Origin: Hyphomicrobiaceae bacterium UBA7697
GTDB taxonomy: Bacteria; Pseudomonadota; Alphaproteobacteria; Rhizobiales; Methyloligellaceae
Direction: 5' to 3'
Assembly (NCBI GenBank): GCA_002482645.1
Contig: DLGJ01000005.1
Span: forward strand, 675,437 to 739,436
DNA: 64,000 bases
The position numbers and the translations under genes were made by a program. The notes under the pieces are model-generated. The model had not been told where the DNA came from. It ran no database searches and was given only the letters and a program-made list of their open reading frames with translations. Within the stretch, counting starts at the first letter, position 1; each line of letters begins with the position of its first letter. Shown here one piece after another: positions 35,422 to 43,874 of this stretch.

Positions 35422-36036
35422 ATGTGGCGAGATGCGGTCAGGGTCGGCGTACTCTGCGCGGGGCTGGCGTTCGTCTCCGGTTGCGGTGGCGGCGACGGTC
35501 TGAGCACGTCCGGATTTTCGAGCGAGCGCTTGCCCGACAGACTGCCGGCGGGCGCCGATCTGGCCATTGCCCCTGCTGCTGTGCCCGCGGCCGCACCTGC
35601 CGCCGCACCCGCCGCGAATTATGCCGATGGCCGGTCTCCGACGTGTCCGCAGGTCGTCGCTTGGCCGAACGAGAAGCTGAAGACCGTTTATCAAAACGGC
35701 CATGACGGCGATCCGAACTTCATCGTCTATCGGGGTGAAATCACCAAGCTCTCCCGTGAGTGCCGCTTCTATGGCGGCCGCGTGGTGGTGAAATACGGCT
35801 ATGCCGGCCGCGTGCTTCTCGGGCCCAAGGGCTATCCCGGCAGTTTCACGCTGCCGGTGTCGGTGACCGCGCAGGATGCCTACCAGGCACAACTTGCGCG
35901 CAACCGCGGGTCGGTTCGCGTGACGGTGCCGGGAGACCAAACGGTTGGATACTTCTCCATGGTGCGGGAAATGTCCTTGCCCGTGCGAACCGGCACGCGG
36001 CTCGAGGACTACAAGATCTTCGTGGCCCTGAAATAA
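35422..36036 (+). CDS. Hypothetical secreted lipoprotein
   Basis: I do not recognise a characterised family. From ATG 35422, behind GCGGAGA, the product is 204 residues. It starts with a lipoprotein signal (MWRDAVRVGVLCAGLAFVSGC, lipobox VSGC), a Gly/Ser stretch and an Ala/Pro linker (AIAPAAVPAAAPAAAPAA), then a compact domain with CPQVVAWPNEKLKTVYQNG, ECRFYGGRVVVKYGYAGRVL and YFSMVREMSLPVRTG. The two cysteines in the domain could pair. The next gene begins 2 bases after its stop, implying co-expression with a periplasmic glycosidase-like protein. Confidence 0.75.
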   Translation: MWRDAVRVGVLCAGLAFVSGCGGGDGLSTSGFSSERLPDRLPAGADLAIAPAAVPAAAPAAAPAANYADGRSPTCPQVVAWPNEKLKTVYQNGHDGDPNFIVYRGEITKLSRECRFYGGRVVVKYGYAGRVLLGPKGYPGSFTLPVSVTAQDAYQAQLARNRGSVRVTVPGDQTVGYFSMVREMSLPVRTGTRLEDYKIFVALK

Positions 36037-36038
36037 GG

Positions 36039-36821
36039 ATGCCGGTGCTGCTCGTGCGAAGACTGGCCCTGCTTCTTATCGCCGCCGCATTGAGTTCGGC
36101 TTTGGGCGCCAGCGCGGCCTTGGCCGCACCCTGCCGCGACCAAACCCTTCTCGGCACGTCCTACATCGTCTGCCGGTTCGACCCCGCCGTGGACGATCTT
36201 CGGCTTTTCTGGCGGACGCCGGACGGGCGTCCCTATCGCACATTCGACGCGCTCGCGCGCGCGCTTCAAAGTGAGGGCCGGACGCTCCTGTTTGCGATGA
36301 ATGGCGGCATGTACGAACGGGATCTCAGTCCCGTCGGGCTTCACATCGAGAACGGACGCGTGCTCTCGCGGGCCAACACAAAGACGGTGAAGGGCCGGCC
36401 GGGCCAGATTCCGAATTTCTACAAGAGGCCCAACGGCGTGTTCTATTGGGGACGGGGCGGCGCCGGCGTCCTGGAAACCGGACGGTTTCTCGCTCGAAAG
36501 CCCAAAGCGGACTTTGCGACCCAGTCGGGGCCGATGCTCGTGATAGACGGGGGCATTCATCCGGCCTTCATCGCGAACTCGCGGGACGTCAAGCCGCGCG
36601 ACGGTGTTGGCGTCGGCCCCGACGGCAAGGTTTATTTCGTGATGACCCGGGGGCCGGTCAGCTTTTACGACTTCGCACGCGCCTTCCGGGACGGTCTGGG
36701 AGTGAAGAACGCCTTGTTCCTCGACGGCGGCTGGGCGCCGGGGCTCTACGTGCCGGAACTGGAACGCAACGATCCGCCCGCCCATGGCGGCTACGGCCCG
36801 ATCATCGCGGTGATACGCTAA
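36039..36821 (+). CDS. Secreted phosphodiester glycosidase (NAGPA) family protein
   Basis: A 260-residue protein with a signal peptide (VLLVRRLALLLIAAALSSALGASAALA). The body matches the phosphodiester glycosidase/DUF2233 group: LFAMNGGMYERDLSPVGLHI, GVFYWGRGGAGVLET, TQSGPMLVIDGGIHPAF, GPVSFYDFARAFRDGLG and NALFLDGGWAPGLYVP. The family includes the enzyme that uncovers mannose-6-phosphate; bacterial members act on exopolysaccharide or teichoic-type phosphodiesters, and the substrate here is unknown. ATG 36039 is 2 bases after the upstream stop; GTG 36045 is an alternative start. Confidence 0.85.
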   Translation: MPVLLVRRLALLLIAAALSSALGASAALAAPCRDQTLLGTSYIVCRFDPAVDDLRLFWRTPDGRPYRTFDALARALQSEGRTLLFAMNGGMYERDLSPVGLHIENGRVLSRANTKTVKGRPGQIPNFYKRPNGVFYWGRGGAGVLETGRFLARKPKADFATQSGPMLVIDGGIHPAFIANSRDVKPRDGVGVGPDGKVYFVMTRGPVSFYDFARAFRDGLGVKNALFLDGGWAPGLYVPELERNDPPAHGGYGPIIAVIR

Positions 36822-36924
36822 CGTGCGAACGCCCGCTGTTCGCCACGACCCGGCGCACCGGCCATGCGGCACAGGCAAACGGGGTCCCGGCGCAAGGCCG
36901 GGAACACGGTCGGAAACGGTTGCT

Positions 36925-37416
36925 CTAGTTGAGCTTCGACTTCAGGTCGTCGATGCCCGCGCCGATCAGCTTGTTGGCGGTCTCGGCGGTCAGCGATCCG
37001 GAAATCACTGCTTGGGCCGCGGCGACGGCCGCGTCGGCGGCGGCGGCCCGCACGTCCCGTAGCGCATCGGCCTCGGCCTGAGCGATCTTTTCCTCGGCGA
37101 CCTTCATGCGCCGTTCGAACTTCTCGGTCATGGTGCGAGAGGTCTCCAGCGCAAGCGCCTCGGCCTCCTTGCCGGCAAGCTCGATAATGTTCTGAGCCTC
37201 CTCGGCGGCGCTGCCCGTCTTCTTGCGGTAGTCGGCGAGGACGGCTTCGGCCTCTTCGCGCAGAGCCGTCGCGTCCGCAAGTTCCTTGGCGATCGCATCG
37301 GCCCGTTCGTCCAGCGCCACCGCGATCTTCTTATGAACCCCGAAATACACGACCAGGCAGAGGAACAAGAAGAAGGAGACCGCGACCCAAAATTCTGCCG
37401 TTGCGACGAAATCCAT
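36925..37416 (-). CDS. atpF: ATP synthase F0 subunit b
   Basis: Peripheral-stalk subunit: one N-terminal membrane helix (EFWVAVSFFLFLCLVVYFGV) followed by a long charged helix rich in Ala, Glu and Lys. 163 residues from ATG 37416 (MDFVATAEF). The sequence upstream of that ATG belongs to the preceding subunit b' gene. It is the last gene of the atpI-B-E-F'-F operon; F1 genes are not nearby, as usual in this order of bacteria. Confidence 0.93.
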   Translation of the reverse strand: MDFVATAEFWVAVSFFLFLCLVVYFGVHKKIAVALDERADAIAKELADATALREEAEAVLADYRKKTGSAAEEAQNIIELAGKEAEALALETSRTMTEKFERRMKVAEEKIAQAEADALRDVRAAAADAAVAAAQAVISGSLTAETANKLIGAGIDDLKSKLN

Positions 37417-37420
37417 CTCT

Positions 37421-37906
37421 TTACGCCTTCCGCGCCGCCGTGACGGCCCTTTCGAGGTCTGCCTTCGAGGGGGCCACGCCGATAAGCTGCCGCACGATAT
37501 CGGCGGCGGCATCGGTTGCTACGCTATTGATGTCCTTCATGGCCGCTTCCGTGGCCTTTTCGATCCGCGCCGCGGCCTCAGCCGACTTGGCCGCCAGCTC
37601 CTGATCGAGCTTGGCACGTTCCGCATCGGTTTCGGCTTTCAGTTTGGCGCGGCCTTCTTCGATGATGGCATGCGCCTTCTGCTTCGCCTCGGCCAAGGCC
37701 TGCTCGTAACCGGCCAGGGCTTCTTCGGTGTCCCGTTTCGCTTTCTCGGCGGCTTCCAGATCGCCCGCGATTTTCGCCGCGCGCTTTTCGATCACGCTGC
37801 CAATGCGCGGCAGCGCGATCTTCAACATCAGCACGTAAAGAACGCCGAAGGTGATAGCCAGCCAAATGAGCTGCGGGGCCCAATCGAGCGGATTGAGTTG
37901 CGGCAT
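37421..37906 (-). CDS. ATP synthase F0 subunit b' (second b-type stalk subunit)
   Basis: A divergent b subunit of 161 residues that pairs with subunit b in the stalk of photosynthetic and alphaproteobacterial ATP synthases. PQLNPLDWAPQLIWLAITF leads into the membrane helix, and AKIAGDLEAAEKAKRDTEEA into the coiled coil. It is often labelled AtpF' or AtpG in these genomes. It lies 4 bases before atpF and 38 bases after atpE. Confidence 0.92.
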   Translation of the reverse strand: MPQLNPLDWAPQLIWLAITFGVLYVLMLKIALPRIGSVIEKRAAKIAGDLEAAEKAKRDTEEALAGYEQALAEAKQKAHAIIEEGRAKLKAETDAERAKLDQELAAKSAEAAARIEKATEAAMKDINSVATDAAADIVRQLIGVAPSKADLERAVTAARKA

Positions 37907-37944
37907 GGATCGTGTCCTTTTGCGAGAGCCTAACGCGGCTCAGA

Positions 37945-38172
37945 CTAGAACACGAACAGGATGATCAGCGCCACCACGAGGCCGAACAGCCCCGTCGCTT
38001 CAGCAAGAGCAAAGCCGAGCAGCAGATTGGCGAACTGCGACTGAGCCGCCGACGGATTGCGCAAGGCACCCTGAAGATAATTGCCGAAAATGGTGCCGAT
38101 GCCGACACCGGCGCCCACGAGGGCGATCGAGGCAAGGCCCGCGCCGATCAGTTTTGCTGCTTCTGCTTCCAT
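37945..38172 (-). CDS. atpE: ATP synthase F0 subunit c
   Basis: A 75-residue hairpin of two membrane helices forming the proton-driven ring. The Gly-rich first helix (LVGAGVGIGTIFGNYLQGAL), the polar loop RNPSAA and the second helix with essential carboxylate E58 in GFALAEATGLFG are all present. The ion-binding residues look proton-specific (no Gln/Ser sodium signature). It lies between atpB and the b' gene. Confidence 0.96.
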   Translation of the reverse strand: MEAEAAKLIGAGLASIALVGAGVGIGTIFGNYLQGALRNPSAAQSQFANLLLGFALAEATGLFGLVVALIILFVF

Positions 38173-38211
38173 AATTCTCTCTCCTTGGAACGATCGTTTT
38201 GATGTGATGCC

Positions 38212-39009
38212 TCAGTGCATATGAAGCGCATCGTTGAGATAAATGCAGGTGAGGATGGCGAACACATAAGCCTGCAGGAACGCCACCAAAAGTTCGAGAC
38301 CCGTGAAGGCCACCATGAAGGCAAGAGCGGCCCATCCGCCGAGCAGGCCGAGCGCCACCACGAAAGAGCCGAACACTTTCAGCATGGTGTGGCCGGCCAT
38401 CATGTTGGCAAAGAGACGAACCGATAGGCTCACGGGCCGCGTCAGGTAGGAGATAACCTCGATAACCACGAGAAGCGGCAGCATGATGAAGGGTACGCCG
38501 GACGGCACGAAGAACTTCAGAAATCCAATTCCGTGCTTCCAGAAGCCGATCACCGTCACGCCGATAAAGATGAATGCGGCGAGCGCGAACGTCACGGCGA
38601 TGTGGCTTGTCACGGTAAAGGAGTAGGGCACCATGCCAAGCATGTTCAGCGTGAGCACGAAGAGGAATAGCGTGAAGATGAAGGGGAAATATTTCATCCC
38701 CTCGGTCCCGACATTGTCGCGCACCATGTTGGCGACGAACTGATACGAGAGTTCCGCCACCGACTGCATACGGCCCGGAACCAGCGAGCCGTTGCGCATG
38801 GCGAACAGAGCGGCCAGCGTGATCACCGCGGCGGCAATAACCATGAAGAGAGCGGAGTTCGTGAAGGACGCGTCGAAACCGAAGATCTCGAGCGGGATAA
38901 GCCGCATGATCTCGAACTGGTGCATCGGATCCGGCAGCCCGGTTCCGCCGCCATGTCCACCCCCGTGTTCCGCGCCTTCAGAAGCGTAAGCTGCCGTAAT
39001 CCAATTCAA
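38212..39009 (-). CDS. atpB: ATP synthase F0 subunit a
   Basis: Proton-channel subunit, 265 residues. DPMHQFEIMRLIP, SLVPGRMQSVAELSYQFVAN, and SLSVRLFANMMAGHTMLKV with the essential Arg are present, as is LQAYVFAILTCIYLNDALH at the C-terminus. The start codon is TTG at 39009, because the next in-frame ATG (38925) would remove the conserved DP before MHQFEI. A His/Gly-rich N-terminal stretch (HGGGHGGG) precedes the conserved part. It lies 17 bases after atpI. Confidence 0.93.
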   Translation of the reverse strand: MNWITAAYASEGAEHGGGHGGGTGLPDPMHQFEIMRLIPLEIFGFDASFTNSALFMVIAAAVITLAALFAMRNGSLVPGRMQSVAELSYQFVANMVRDNVGTEGMKYFPFIFTLFLFVLTLNMLGMVPYSFTVTSHIAVTFALAAFIFIGVTVIGFWKHGIGFLKFFVPSGVPFIMLPLLVVIEVISYLTRPVSLSVRLFANMMAGHTMLKVFGSFVVALGLLGGWAALAFMVAFTGLELLVAFLQAYVFAILTCIYLNDALHMH

Positions 39010-39026
39010 AGCCCCGGTCCTCGCCC

Positions 39027-39404
39027 CTAGTCGTCGTCGTCCATCACCTTACGAAGATGATGGCCTGGCATCGGCTCGCCCTGCATGTCCTTGGCGGTTC
39101 GTACCACGTTCATGATGCCCGCTGCGGCTCCGAGAACCACGAACGTCAACATCAAGAACGGCTTTGTGCCGAACAACCAATCAAGTGCCCAGCCGATACC
39201 TCCCCCAACAGCTACGCCTGCGACCAGTTCTGTCGCTAGCTTGAGGGCCTGGCCCATGGCCTTGCCCCGTCCTTCCGGTGCCTCCTGGTGCGGGCGGCGG
39301 CCGTGCGCCTTCGCCAGCTTTCCTTCGAGAGCGTCAAGCCGCCGCCGAATAGCCTCCGCGTTACGTCCGTCCGCGGAACCCGGTTGTTTTTCGGCTCCGG
39401 GCAT
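39027..39404 (-). CDS. atpI: ATP synthase accessory protein AtpI
   Basis: A 125-residue protein with two helices (ATELVAGVAVGGGIGWALDWL and FLMLTFVVLGAAAGIMNVV) after a charged N-terminus, ending in the acidic tail MDDDD. AtpI helps assemble the c-ring and is the usual first gene of the F0 operon in Alphaproteobacteria. A candidate promoter lies 60-90 bases upstream. Confidence 0.9.
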   Translation of the reverse strand: MPGAEKQPGSADGRNAEAIRRRLDALEGKLAKAHGRRPHQEAPEGRGKAMGQALKLATELVAGVAVGGGIGWALDWLFGTKPFLMLTFVVLGAAAGIMNVVRTAKDMQGEPMPGHHLRKVMDDDD

Positions 39405-39465
39405 TGGCGTTACTCAATCTCCAGGAGAGCCATCGAGAACCGGCTGGTCCTCAAGCTTGGGGCGC

Positions 39466-39493
39466 ACTTTAGTGAGGGATTCTTGACTGTCAA
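39466..39493 (-). promoter_or_regulatory. Candidate promoter of the F0 operon with palindrome
   Basis: On the minus strand a perfect TTGACA (-35, 39488-39493) is followed after 16 bases by TAAAGT (39466-39471), four of six -10 consensus bases. The -35 overlaps an 8-bp perfect inverted repeat, ATTCTTGA-CTG-TCAAGAAT (39479-39497). It lies 62-90 bases before the atpI ATG. Confidence 0.5.
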
Positions 39494-39571
39494 GAATGTC
39501 CCACTCCGCGGCCGGACTGTTTTCCAGAACGGCGACCGGCGCCGAGCGAGAACCACGTGTGGTTGCTGCCG

Positions 39572-42500
39572 TCAACTTGCATCGCGGAGTTGCTCGGCCG
39601 TCTCCAGATCGACGGAAACGAGCTGGCTCACGCCCCTTTCCTGCATGGTGACGCCGAACAACCGGCTCATGCGGGCCATGGTGAGCGGGTGATGGGTGAT
39701 GATGAGAAAACGCGTATTCGTTTCCTTCGACATCTCCTCCATGAGCCGGCAGAAGCGGTCCACATTCGCATCGTCCAGCGGCGCGTCCACCTCGTCCAGC
39801 ACGCAGATGGGCGAGGGATTGGTGAGGAATACCGCGAAAATCAGCGCAAGCGCGGTGAGGGCCTTCTCGCCGCCGGACATCAGCGTCAGGGTCTGAGTCT
39901 TCTTGCCGGGCGGCTGGGCGAAGATTTCGAGGCCAGATTCCAGCGGGTCGTCGGAGTCGACAAGCCGTAGCTCCGCGGCGCCGCCGCCAAACAGGGTCTG
40001 GAACAGGCGTGTAAAATGCGCGTTGACCGTGTCGAAAGCCTCCAGGAGCCTCTTACGGCCTTCCCGGTTGAGGCTGGAGATCCCGTGGCGGAGCTGGGCA
40101 ATGGCCTCCTCGACGTCGCCCTTCTCCCGCTCCATCTCTTCGAGCTGCGCCGCTAGCTCGATTTCCTCTTCCTCGGCGCGGAGGTTCACCCCGCCGAGGC
40201 GTTCGCGGTCGGCCTTGAGCTTGCCGAGACGCGTCTCGACCTCTTCGAGCGCCGGCAGGTCCGCCCCATCCTTTTGATTGGCGCGCGGCAGGCATTCTTC
40301 CGGTGCGCAGTCGATCTGCTCCCGGATCAGCCGGGCGAGCCCCGAGCGGCGCTCGCGTGCCCCTTCGAGCCGGGCCTCGCCGCGGGCCTTGGTCTCGCGG
40401 GAGCCGGAGAGCCGTTCCTGCACGGCGCGCAGCACTTTGTCCTGCTCCCGAAGGGCGGTCTCGGCCAGTGCGAGATCGTCCGCGGCCTTGGCGCGGTCCC
40501 GCCCGGCTTCGGCGATGGTGTTTTCCAGCTTGCCCCGCCGGTCCTCGATCTCGGCGGGCAGTTTCGCCAGAACCTCGAGGTCGGAAGAGGTCTCGTTTTT
40601 GCGGTCGGTCAGGGCCGCGACTTGGTCATGGGCATTGGCGATGCGCTTGCGCCACAGATCCTCTTCCGCGGAAATGGCCTTGATCCGCTCCGAGCGGATC
40701 CGGACCTCGTTCTCGAAACCCTTGAGGTTCGCCTGGGCCTGCGCCGCGTCGGAGCGGGCGCTTGCGGTCCTATTCTGGGCGGCTTCCAGCGCGGCTTCGA
40801 GCCCATCGAGCGCGGTCAGGGCGGCCAGAGCCTCCGTTGCCGCGCCGGCCTGTTCGTCGGCCTCGTCGCGCGCGGCCTTGGTCCGGCTCAGCGCTTCGGC
40901 AAGAGCGCCCAATTGCTTGCTGTTGGCCTGGATCTCGCGCTCGACGGCGCCGATGGCGGATCGTGACCGGTCCAGCTCGGCACGATCCTCCTTGATCTTC
41001 GTGCGCAAATCCTTGGTTGCCTGGCTGGCCGCTTGGCTCGCCTGCGCGGCCGCTTCCAGTTCGGCTTCGGCGGCGCGCTGCCTGTCCTCGGCCTCGATCT
41101 TGGTGGCTTTCAGGGCCTCGAGCCGCGTGCGCTCCTCGAGGCGCGCGCCCTGCGCCGTCGCCGCACCGGCCCGGACGCTATAGCCGTCCCAGCGCCATAG
41201 ATCGCCGTCCTTCGAGACGAGACGCTGACCCGGCTTCAGCGAGGCTTGGAGCGCGTGCCCCCGATCCGCATCGACGACGCCGATCTGCGCGAGCCGGCGC
41301 GCCAAGGTCTCGGGTCCCGTCACGAATTGGCCGAGCGGAACCGCGCCGTCCGGCAGGGCGGGATCCTCGCCCGTGCCCGCAACCATACGCCAATGCGCCG
41401 GTGCGGCATCTTCGGCCGCCGCGTCCAGATCGTCGCCAAGCGCGGCGCCGAGCGCGTGTTCGTAACCCGCCTCGATCCGGACGTCCTCGACGATGGGCGT
41501 CCAATCGTTCGGCGGGGTCAGGAGCTTCAACAGCGTCGCCAGCTCCGTCTCGATCTCTTGACGGGCAAGCTTGGCGTCGGCCAGCGCGGACCGCAGGCGC
41601 GTCTCGTCCGCGCGGGCCTGTTCCTCGCCCGTTTCCGCGCCGGTGAGGGCCGTACCGGACTCCTCGATGAGCACGGAAAGTCGCTCGGCCTCGGCGGCAA
41701 GTCCGGCGAGCTTCGTCTCGCTCCCGCTCTCGGCCTCCAGCTTCGCCAGTTGCTGTTCCAAATCCTCGGATTGGGATTCGAGCTGCGCGATGCGGGCGGC
41801 AAGGCGGGTCTTCTCGTTTTCGAGGCGGTTGCGCTCGGCGCGCGCCTCTGCGAGGTCCGTCGTTGCCTGGCGCAGGGCCGTCTCGGCCTCGGCCAGTACG
41901 CTCGCGGCGGCGGCGGCGGCTTCCCGCAACTGCGTCTCGTGGCCGTCGTCCGTGCTGACCGCCTCGAGCTTGCTCTTCTCCGAGCCGAGGCCTTCCAGCA
42001 TCTTTTCCGCTTCGGCGATTTGCTCTTCTTCGCGCGTCAGGTCGCGGGCGGCATGCGCAAGCTGTGTCTCCAGTTCCGCCTGCCGCGCCTTGGCCCTGGC
42101 TTCCTCGCGCTCCAGCGCATCCCGGTCGACGGTGAGGCGGTGGAGGACCGCCGCGCGGGCCGCCTCTTCGTCGCGCAAGGGCTGGAGCTTGCCGGCCGCT
42201 TCGGACTGCAAGCGCAGGGCCTCGGCTTCGGCTCTCGTCTCCTCGGCCACGGTTCTGAGAGCGTCCTGAAATGCGGCCTCGTCGGCTTCGACCTGCGCGC
42301 AAGCCGCGACCCATTGCAGGTGGTAGAGCAGGGCCTCCATCTCATGGATCTTGGTCGAGATGTCCCGGTAGCGCTTGGCTTGGCGGGCCTGGCGCCGTGT
42401 CGCCTGAAGCTGCGTATTCAACTGGCCGATGAGGTCCGCGAGGCGCGCGAGATTGCTCTCCGCCGCCTTCAGCCGCAACTCGGCCTCGTGGCGGCGGCTG

Positions 42501-43021
42501 TGAAGCCCGGCGACGCCGGCGGCATCTTCCAGGACGCGCCGCCGCTCCAATGGGGTCGCGCTCACGATCTCGCCGATGCGGCCTTGTTGCACGAGGGCAG
42601 GCGAACGTGCGCCGGTCGCCGCGTCTTCGAAGAGAAGACGAATGTCGCGCGCGCGCACGTCCTTGCCGTTGACGCGATAGGCCGAGCCGGCCTCGCGCTC
42701 GATCCGCCGCGTGACCTCGAGCACGTCGGCGTCGTTGAACTCCGCCGGTGCGAGCCGCCTGCTGTTGTCGATGAAGAGAGTGACTTCGGCCATGTTCCGC
42801 GCGGGCCGGTCTTGGGCGCCGGCGAAGATCACGTCGTCCATGGCCGCGCCGCGCATGCTCTTGTAGGACGTCTCGCCCATGGCCCAGCGCAAGGCCTCGA
42901 GCAGGTTGGACTTGCCGCAGCCGTTCGGACCGACCACGCCGGTCAAACCGTGCTCGATCACGAGTTCGGTCGGCTCGACGAAGGATTTGAACCCTAGAAG
43001 GCGGAGTCTGGTGATTTGCAC
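39572..43021 (-). CDS. smc: Chromosome segregation protein SMC
   Basis: Condensin ATPase that organises and segregates the chromosome. A GTG start at 43021 (VQITRLRLLGFKSFVEP) after AAGGAT gives 1149 residues; extension to ATG 43069 adds 16 residues without family character. Walker A GPNGCGKSN lies at 31-39. Long coiled coils flank a hinge near the middle (around IEAGYEHALGAALGDDLDA). The C-terminal head has MSGGEKALTALAL (from 1048) and ICVLDEVDAPLDD. Kleisin partners (scpA/scpB) are not in the window. Confidence 0.96.
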   Translation of the reverse strand: MQITRLRLLGFKSFVEPTELVIEHGLTGVVGPNGCGKSNLLEALRWAMGETSYKSMRGAAMDDVIFAGAQDRPARNMAEVTLFIDNSRRLAPAEFNDADVLEVTRRIEREAGSAYRVNGKDVRARDIRLLFEDAATGARSPALVQQGRIGEIVSATPLERRRVLEDAAGVAGLHSRRHEAELRLKAAESNLARLADLIGQLNTQLQATRRQARQAKRYRDISTKIHEMEALLYHLQWVAACAQVEADEAAFQDALRTVAEETRAEAEALRLQSEAAGKLQPLRDEEAARAAVLHRLTVDRDALEREEARAKARQAELETQLAHAARDLTREEEQIAEAEKMLEGLGSEKSKLEAVSTDDGHETQLREAAAAAASVLAEAETALRQATTDLAEARAERNRLENEKTRLAARIAQLESQSEDLEQQLAKLEAESGSETKLAGLAAEAERLSVLIEESGTALTGAETGEEQARADETRLRSALADAKLARQEIETELATLLKLLTPPNDWTPIVEDVRIEAGYEHALGAALGDDLDAAAEDAAPAHWRMVAGTGEDPALPDGAVPLGQFVTGPETLARRLAQIGVVDADRGHALQASLKPGQRLVSKDGDLWRWDGYSVRAGAATAQGARLEERTRLEALKATKIEAEDRQRAAEAELEAAAQASQAASQATKDLRTKIKEDRAELDRSRSAIGAVEREIQANSKQLGALAEALSRTKAARDEADEQAGAATEALAALTALDGLEAALEAAQNRTASARSDAAQAQANLKGFENEVRIRSERIKAISAEEDLWRKRIANAHDQVAALTDRKNETSSDLEVLAKLPAEIEDRRGKLENTIAEAGRDRAKAADDLALAETALREQDKVLRAVQERLSGSRETKARGEARLEGARERRSGLARLIREQIDCAPEECLPRANQKDGADLPALEEVETRLGKLKADRERLGGVNLRAEEEEIELAAQLEEMEREKGDVEEAIAQLRHGISSLNREGRKRLLEAFDTVNAHFTRLFQTLFGGGAAELRLVDSDDPLESGLEIFAQPPGKKTQTLTLMSGGEKALTALALIFAVFLTNPSPICVLDEVDAPLDDANVDRFCRLMEEMSKETNTRFLIITHHPLTMARMSRLFGVTMQERGVSQLVSVDLETAEQLRDAS

Positions 43022-43124
43022 CTGCTGACGATCCTTATTTGGAATCGGGGAACGCGCACGCCACGACAATTACGCGACAAGACTCGAACTTGGCGGGGGA
43101 CGGCGCGATTCGCAATGCCGGAGA

Positions 43125-43781
43125 CTAAGAAGCCTGTGGTTCAATCAAGGCTTTCACCTCCTCGAAGGTGACAGTGCCTTGAAGCTTTTGGCCATTGATA
43201 AAGAGCGTAGGCGTCCCGACGACGCCCAATTTGCGTCCCCGCTGCTTCATCTCCGTCAGCCCGTCTATAATGCTTTGATTCGATAGGCATTTGTCAAATT
43301 GCGCGCGACTCATGCCCTGAGATTTGGCGATCTTGTAAAGGGCATCGGGGCGCACGTCCTGGCTCACCCATTCGCTCTGCCGGGAAAGATAGGCTTCGAC
43401 GAGTGGCAGATATTTGCTTTTCGGAGCGCAACGCGTGACGATCGCGGCCGCGCCGGCGGTTTGCCCGATCGCGAATTCCCGGATGATGTAGCGAACCTTG
43501 CCCGTGTCCACATAGGTGCGTTTCACGCGCGGAAACACCTTCGCGTGGTAGGCGCGGCAATAGGGGCAAGTCAGCGACACGTACTCCACGATGGTAACGG
43601 GCGCGTTGCGGTTGCCATACTCCCGGTCGCCGAGAGGACCGGGCACGAGCAGTTGGTCCTTTAAGGGGGCCGGTTCGGGCGCGTTGCCGCCGGGACCCCC
43701 GCAAGCCGCGAGGCCCAAGACGGCAGCGCTCAAAACGGCGCCGATCAAGACGAACGTGGCTGCCCTGCTAAGCCCCAACAA
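43125..43781 (-). CDS. DsbA-like thioredoxin-fold lipoprotein, CPYC active site
   Basis: A 218-residue predicted lipoprotein (signal ending LGLAAC, Cys27) with a DsbA-type domain. The active site is CPYC (72-75) in YVSLTCPYCRAYHAKVFP; the cis-proline loop is VVGTPTLFINGQ. It probably introduces or exchanges disulfides in envelope proteins. It lies between smc and a second DsbA-like gene on the same strand, 93 bases downstream of the latter. Confidence 0.9.
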   Translation of the reverse strand: MLGLSRAATFVLIGAVLSAAVLGLAACGGPGGNAPEPAPLKDQLLVPGPLGDREYGNRNAPVTIVEYVSLTCPYCRAYHAKVFPRVKRTYVDTGKVRYIIREFAIGQTAGAAAIVTRCAPKSKYLPLVEAYLSRQSEWVSQDVRPDALYKIAKSQGMSRAQFDKCLSNQSIIDGLTEMKQRGRKLGVVGTPTLFINGQKLQGTVTFEEVKALIEPQAS

Positions 43782-43874
43782 ACCTCTCCCGAGGACGTCG
43801 CTCGGAAAGCACGCCGGCCCCTTTAGTCCGCGCGATAGTCCGCGCCCGGAAGCCGCCGGATCACCATCGCCCGC

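Noticed and set aside
36885..36903. Terminator between the glycosidase gene and atpF
   Set aside because: TCCCGGC-GCAAG-GCCGGGA is a perfect short hairpin, but it has no T-run on either strand.
41246..42997. 583-codon plus-strand open frame opposite smc
   Set aside because: Antisense to the SMC coiled coil and N-terminal head; no recognisable motif.
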